A DNA stretch of 27,854 nucleotides from JAQBGV01 sp032128395 (GTDB lineage Bacteria > Planctomycetota > UBA8108 > UBA1146), in the NCBI GenBank assembly GCA_032128395.1, contig JAQBGV010000201.1:1-27854 (forward strand). The letters are read 5' to 3'. The stretch's first letter is position 1, and the number at the start of each line of letters is the position of its first letter. Shown here one piece after another: positions 24,641 to 27,854 of the stretch. The notes below the pieces were generated by a model that was not told the origin of the DNA, did no database searches, and saw only the letters and a program-made list of their open reading frames with translations. The translations under genes were made by a program, and so were the position numbers.

Positions 24641-26905
24641 GTGATCCCGGAACCGCAGAACGTGGCTCACCAGGCGCGTCTCATCACGATCCCCGTCTTC
24701 GTCCTCGCACTCTCCCTCTTCATCACGGTGCAGCTCTGGAACACAGAGCGGCGCGACGCCATGGAGCATGCTCTCGAGGCGATGGAGCGGGAAGGCGCCC
24801 AGGCCCGCGACACCCTCGTGGAACAATTCGGAGTACAGAAGAACACCCTCGGCAGCCTGAGGGGTCTGTTCGCGGCGAGCCGATCGGTCGAGCAGGAGGA
24901 GTGGAAGCTCTTCGTCCAGAGCATCGGAGTTCCGGCGCACTTCCCCGTGAGCCTCGGTTGCTGCTTCATCGCTCGGGTTTCGCCGGACGAACTCCCGGGC
25001 TTCGTAAAGAGCGCCCGAGCGGAAGGGACCGCCGACTTCTCGGTGAGCACGCCCCTGGACCCAGTTCGAATCCCGCCCGACGGTGATCACGCGATCATCC
25101 GGTTCCACGAGCCGCGGGCGTTGCTCCCGACGCTCCTCGGTCTCGACCTCGCGCGAGATGCGATGGTCGCGGAGATTCTGGAAGTCGCAACCCTCACCGG
25201 CGAATTCTCGCTCACTGAACCGATCACGGGGATCCCCGGGGTGGACTGCCCCGTCGTCTGCTGTTTTCTCGCCGTATACAGGAATTCCGCCCCGACCCAA
25301 ACTCCCTCCGAGCGCCTCGCTGCCGTCGAGGGTTGGGTCGCGTCATTGGTGCGACTCCCCGATGCGATGGACGAGATCGCTGCCGAGTCGCCCCAACTGG
25401 GACTCGAGCTCTACGCCGGTGAGGATCCCGAGACCGGGCTGCCTGCCTACCGCTCGCACCCGGACGTCTCCGCACCGCGCGATCGATGGTTCGGTCACGC
25501 CGTCGAGTTCGGCGGTCGGCACTGGTCCCTGTTCGCCTGGGACGAGCGCTCTCTGACCTCCTCGGCGGGGCCGGCGACGCTCATCGTGGGTTCGTTGATC
25601 GGTGTCCTCCTCGCTGGCGTGATCTGGTCGCTCCTGCGCACCCGGGGGCGGGCGATCGAGCTCGCAGCCCAGATGACATCGTCGCTGCGCGAGAGCGAGC
25701 GAGAGCTCTCGATCGCTCTCGATGTCGCAGAACTCGCACGACTCTCCTCCGACGCCGCGTGCCGGGCGAAGTCCGAGTTCCTCGCGAACATGAGCCATGA
25801 GATTCGCACCCCGATGACCGCGATCCTCGGGTTCTCGGAGCTGCTCCTCGAAGGGGGTGCCAGCGCCAAGGTCCGCGCGCTCCATCTCGAGACGATCCGG
25901 CGGAACGGCGCGCATCTGCTCGCGATCATCAACGACATCCTGGACTTGTCGAAGATCGAGTCCGGTCGACTCGAAGTCGAGGAGATCCCGATCGGCACCC
26001 AAGCGCTGATCGATGAGGTCGTCGCACTCCTCCGGGTCCGCTCCGACGGGCGCGGGATCACTCTCGAGTTCGAAGTCGACAAGGGACTCCCCGCCTCGGT
26101 GCGCACCGATCCAGGGCGCTTGCGTCAGGTCCTCGTGAACCTGATCGGGAACGCGATCAAGTTCACGGAGAAGGGCTCGGTCCGCCTCTCGGTCGGAATC
26201 GAGGGCGATGACGCGACTCGATTGCGTTTCGAAGTCACCGACACCGGGATCGGTATTCCGGCGGAGAAACTCGAACACATCTTCCAGCCGTTCGCGCAGG
26301 CGGACGGATCGACCACCCGGAACTACGGCGGGACCGGCCTCGGTCTCGCGATCTCGAGCCGACTCGTCGCGATGCTCGGGGGCGAACTCTCGGCGAAGAG
26401 CGAGATCGGACGGGGGAGCACTTTCGCGTTCACGATCCGAGTCGGGGTGGTCGAGCCCGGAGACCCCCCCCCTCCCCCCCCGAAGGTGGAGTTCCCATCG
26501 CTTCCCGATGAACCTGGGCCCAGCCGTGGGCGCGTCCTTCTGGCGGAGGATGGCCCCGACAATCAACGGCTGATCTGGCTCGTGCTCGAGAAGGCGGGAT
26601 TCGAGGTGGATCTCGCCGAGAACGGCGCCATCGCGCTCGACCGCGCTCTCGCGGAGTGGCGAGCCGGCTTCCTCTTCGACGTGATCCTGATGGACATGCA
26701 GATGCCGGTGATGGACGGCTACACCGCCACCCGGAAGCTGCGAGAGGCCGGGTACGACGGGACCATCATCGCCTTGACCGCCCACGCGATGATGAAAGAC
26801 CGGGAGCGCTGCCTCGAGGCGGGGTGTGACGAGTACGCCTCGAAGCCGATCGACCGATTGTCCCTGGTCGAGTTGGTCTCCCGCTCGTGTGCTCTGACGC
26901 GGTGA
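24641..26905 (+). CDS. CHASE-domain hybrid sensor histidine kinase with C-terminal receiver
   Basis: The start is GTG 24641 with GAGGTG 5 nt upstream; the protein is 754 aa. A first membrane helix (LITIPVFVLALSLFITVQLW, about 14-33) and a second (LIVGSLIGVLLAGVIWSLL, about 315-335) bracket an extracytoplasmic CHASE-like sensor domain (about 60-300). The cytoplasmic part has a HisKA domain with phospho-acceptor H386 in ANMSHEIRTPM and an HATPase domain with LIGNAIKFT, DTGIGI and GGTGLGL. A proline-rich linker leads to a receiver domain with acidic LLAEDGPDN, phospho-acceptor D685 in ILMDMQMPVMDG and the conserved lysine in ASKPID. It should autophosphorylate and pass phosphate to its own receiver. 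No separate response regulator or Hpt gene is adjacent. The linker is encoded by a C9-T-C8 tract, a possible slippage site. Confidence 0.93.
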   Translation: MIPEPQNVAHQARLITIPVFVLALSLFITVQLWNTERRDAMEHALEAMEREGAQARDTLVEQFGVQKNTLGSLRGLFAASRSVEQEEWKLFVQSIGVPAHFPVSLGCCFIARVSPDELPGFVKSARAEGTADFSVSTPLDPVRIPPDGDHAIIRFHEPRALLPTLLGLDLARDAMVAEILEVATLTGEFSLTEPITGIPGVDCPVVCCFLAVYRNSAPTQTPSERLAAVEGWVASLVRLPDAMDEIAAESPQLGLELYAGEDPETGLPAYRSHPDVSAPRDRWFGHAVEFGGRHWSLFAWDERSLTSSAGPATLIVGSLIGVLLAGVIWSLLRTRGRAIELAAQMTSSLRESERELSIALDVAELARLSSDAACRAKSEFLANMSHEIRTPMTAILGFSELLLEGGASAKVRALHLETIRRNGAHLLAIINDILDLSKIESGRLEVEEIPIGTQALIDEVVALLRVRSDGRGITLEFEVDKGLPASVRTDPGRLRQVLVNLIGNAIKFTEKGSVRLSVGIEGDDATRLRFEVTDTGIGIPAEKLEHIFQPFAQADGSTTRNYGGTGLGLAISSRLVAMLGGELSAKSEIGRGSTFAFTIRVGVVEPGDPPPPPPKVEFPSLPDEPGPSRGRVLLAEDGPDNQRLIWLVLEKAGFEVDLAENGAIALDRALAEWRAGFLFDVILMDMQMPVMDGYTATRKLREAGYDGTIIALTAHAMMKDRERCLEAGCDEYASKPIDRLSLVELVSRSCALTR
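26464..26481 (+). repeat. C9-T-C8 homopolymer tract inside the kinase gene
   Basis: Nine C (26464-26472), one T and eight C (26474-26481) encode the Asp-Pro-rich linker between the ATPase and receiver domains. Loss or gain of one C would shift the frame and remove the receiver while leaving the kinase core intact. The tract is also a place where sequencing errors are likely. Confidence 0.7.
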
Positions 26906-27011
26906 CCTCGCCAGATCGACCCGTCCTTCCGGTGACTCCTCCCGCGCGATCGCCACGAGTAGAATCCGAACCGGTGGGAGCAGCAAGGTCGCGTCCCCGG
27001 AGAGGACCCCC

Positions 27012-27785
27012 ATGGAACCGAACGACCGCTTCAGACTCACCGGTCGGCGAACCCTCGTCACCGGCGCGAGCCGGGGTATCGGCCGCGCGATCGCCGCCGA
27101 GTTCGTCTCGCTCGGCGCAAAGGTGATTCTCGCCGCCCGGGGGCCAGCAGATCTAGAAGTCGCGGTCGCGTCGCTCCGCCCCCTCGGCCCCGAGGTACAC
27201 GGGATCGCGGCGGATGTCTCCGAACCCGCGGGGCGCGCCGCGATTCTCGCGGAGGTCGCGGACCGATTCGGTGCCCTCGACGTCCTGGTCCTGAACGCGG
27301 GGACGAACATTCGGCGCCGAGTCGAGGACTACGACGACGAGGAGATCGAACTGATTGTCCGCACGAACCAGAGCGCGACGCTCGCCCTCGTCCGAGAGGC
27401 GCTTCCGTTCCTGCGAGAGGGGAACGCACCCGCAGTGGTGGTGACCGGTTCGATCGCGGGGATCCAGGCGATCCGCAGCGGGATCCCCTACGCGATGACG
27501 AAGGCGGCGCTGCATCAGATGGTGCGCGGCCTCGCCGGGGAGTGGGGACCCGAGGGGATCCGGGTGAACGCGATCGCACCTTGGTACATCCGCACTCCGC
27601 TGGTCGAGGAAGTGCTGGCGGACGCGAAGACACTCGAGGAGATCATCGAGCGCACGCCGCTCCGCCGGGTCGGAGATCCCGAAGAGGTCGCGACGGCGGC
27701 GGCGTTCCTCGCGATGCCCGCCTCGTCGTTCATCACCGGCCAGGTGCTCGCGGTGGACGGCGGGTTCCTGGCGTATACGTGGTAG
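27012..27785 (+). CDS. Short-chain dehydrogenase/reductase, tropinone-reductase-like
   Basis: The 257-aa classical SDR carries the NAD(P) motif TGASRGIG (17-24), NAG (95-97), the catalytic N119, S147, Y160 and K164 (GSIAG and PYAMTKAAL) and the C-terminal ITGQVLAVDGGF. The segments NAGTNIRRRVEDY, EWGPEGIRVNAIAPWYIRTPL and FLAMPASSFITGQ are very like tropinone reductase-type SDRs. In bacteria these are general ketoreductases of unknown substrate. The arginine of TGASRG suggests a preference for NADPH. GGAGAGGA lies just before the ATG. It appears to be a single-gene unit after the kinase. Confidence 0.92.
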   Translation: MEPNDRFRLTGRRTLVTGASRGIGRAIAAEFVSLGAKVILAARGPADLEVAVASLRPLGPEVHGIAADVSEPAGRAAILAEVADRFGALDVLVLNAGTNIRRRVEDYDDEEIELIVRTNQSATLALVREALPFLREGNAPAVVVTGSIAGIQAIRSGIPYAMTKAALHQMVRGLAGEWGPEGIRVNAIAPWYIRTPLVEEVLADAKTLEEIIERTPLRRVGDPEEVATAAAFLAMPASSFITGQVLAVDGGFLAYTW

Positions 27786-27805
27786 GGTCCCGGCGTGTCT
27801 GGTTC

Positions 27806-27854
27806 GATGATGGGACTGGCTCGCCGAAGGTGCTGCCTGTCCCGGACGATGGCC
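27806..27854. repeat. Dispersed inverted-repeat element, copy C (cut by the window end)
   Basis: GATGATGGGACTGGCTCGCC followed by GAAGGTGCTGCCTGTCCCGGACG matches the left arm of copy B with only a few differences over 43 bp. The spacer and right arm would lie beyond the window. It starts 20 bp after the SDR stop codon. Confidence 0.8.

Noticed and set aside
25343..27310. 655-codon minus-strand open frame opposite the histidine kinase and SDR
   Set aside because: It spans two well-identified plus-strand genes and their gap, and has shadow-type composition without any family motif.

Overview
This is a GC-rich bacterial chromosomal window with dense coding on both strands. It carries no rRNA, tRNA, CRISPR array, phage or insertion-sequence gene that I can see. 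The best guess for the host is a Planctomycetota-like bacterium. Two large secreted proteins end in the same dockerin-like, calcium-loop module (RGDAN...DISDA / DIADA) and one carries a run of DCNxNGxPDxCD repeats, a style common in predicted planctomycete exoproteins. This taxonomic call is inference, not proof.

Layout, left to right. (1) 444-3641: large secreted repeat protein, then a clear rho-independent terminator. (2) 3926-6453, minus strand: an apparent operon of a MoaD/ThiS-like ubiquitin-fold protein ending in GG, a BNR/Asp-box beta-propeller and the isoprenoid enzyme IspG. (3) 7058-9199: secreted PKD/dockerin-like protein. (4) 9412-10962: PaaZ/BoxD-type aldehyde dehydrogenase. (5) 11037-12404: secreted HEAT-like plus VWA protein. 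(6) 12405-13051: structured non-coding stretch with a long inverted repeat. (7) 13052-13366: small zinc-ribbon membrane protein. (8) 13512-15081: repeat lipoprotein broken by a +1 frameshift. (9) 15147-16121, minus: exported tandem-thioredoxin protein whose second active site reads W-UGA-G-W-C, a strong selenoprotein candidate. (10) 16249-17190: proline racemase / hydroxyproline epimerase. (11) 17476-20044: RbfA-like protein, RNA ligase RtcB and a PLP-dependent threonine/serine dehydratase. (12) 20066-21247, minus: beta-lactamase-fold lipoprotein. (13) 21393-23790: carboxynorspermidine dehydrogenase and decarboxylase, a two-gene polyamine pathway. (14) 23803-24408, minus: DinB-family protein. 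(15) 24641-26905: CHASE-type hybrid histidine kinase. (16) 27012-27785: tropinone-reductase-like SDR.

The most exciting signal is the thioredoxin gene at 15147-16121. An in-frame TGA replaces exactly the first redox cysteine of the second thioredoxin domain, the reading frame continues for 126 more residues of thioredoxin fold, and a hairpin shaped like the bacterial SECIS (bulged U, G and U in the apical loop) sits 14-32 nt past the TGA. The second unusual signal is a dispersed ~145-155 bp inverted-repeat element: two full copies (one degenerate) and one cut by the window edge, all between genes. It is accompanied by a second 33-bp conserved box at two of the sites.
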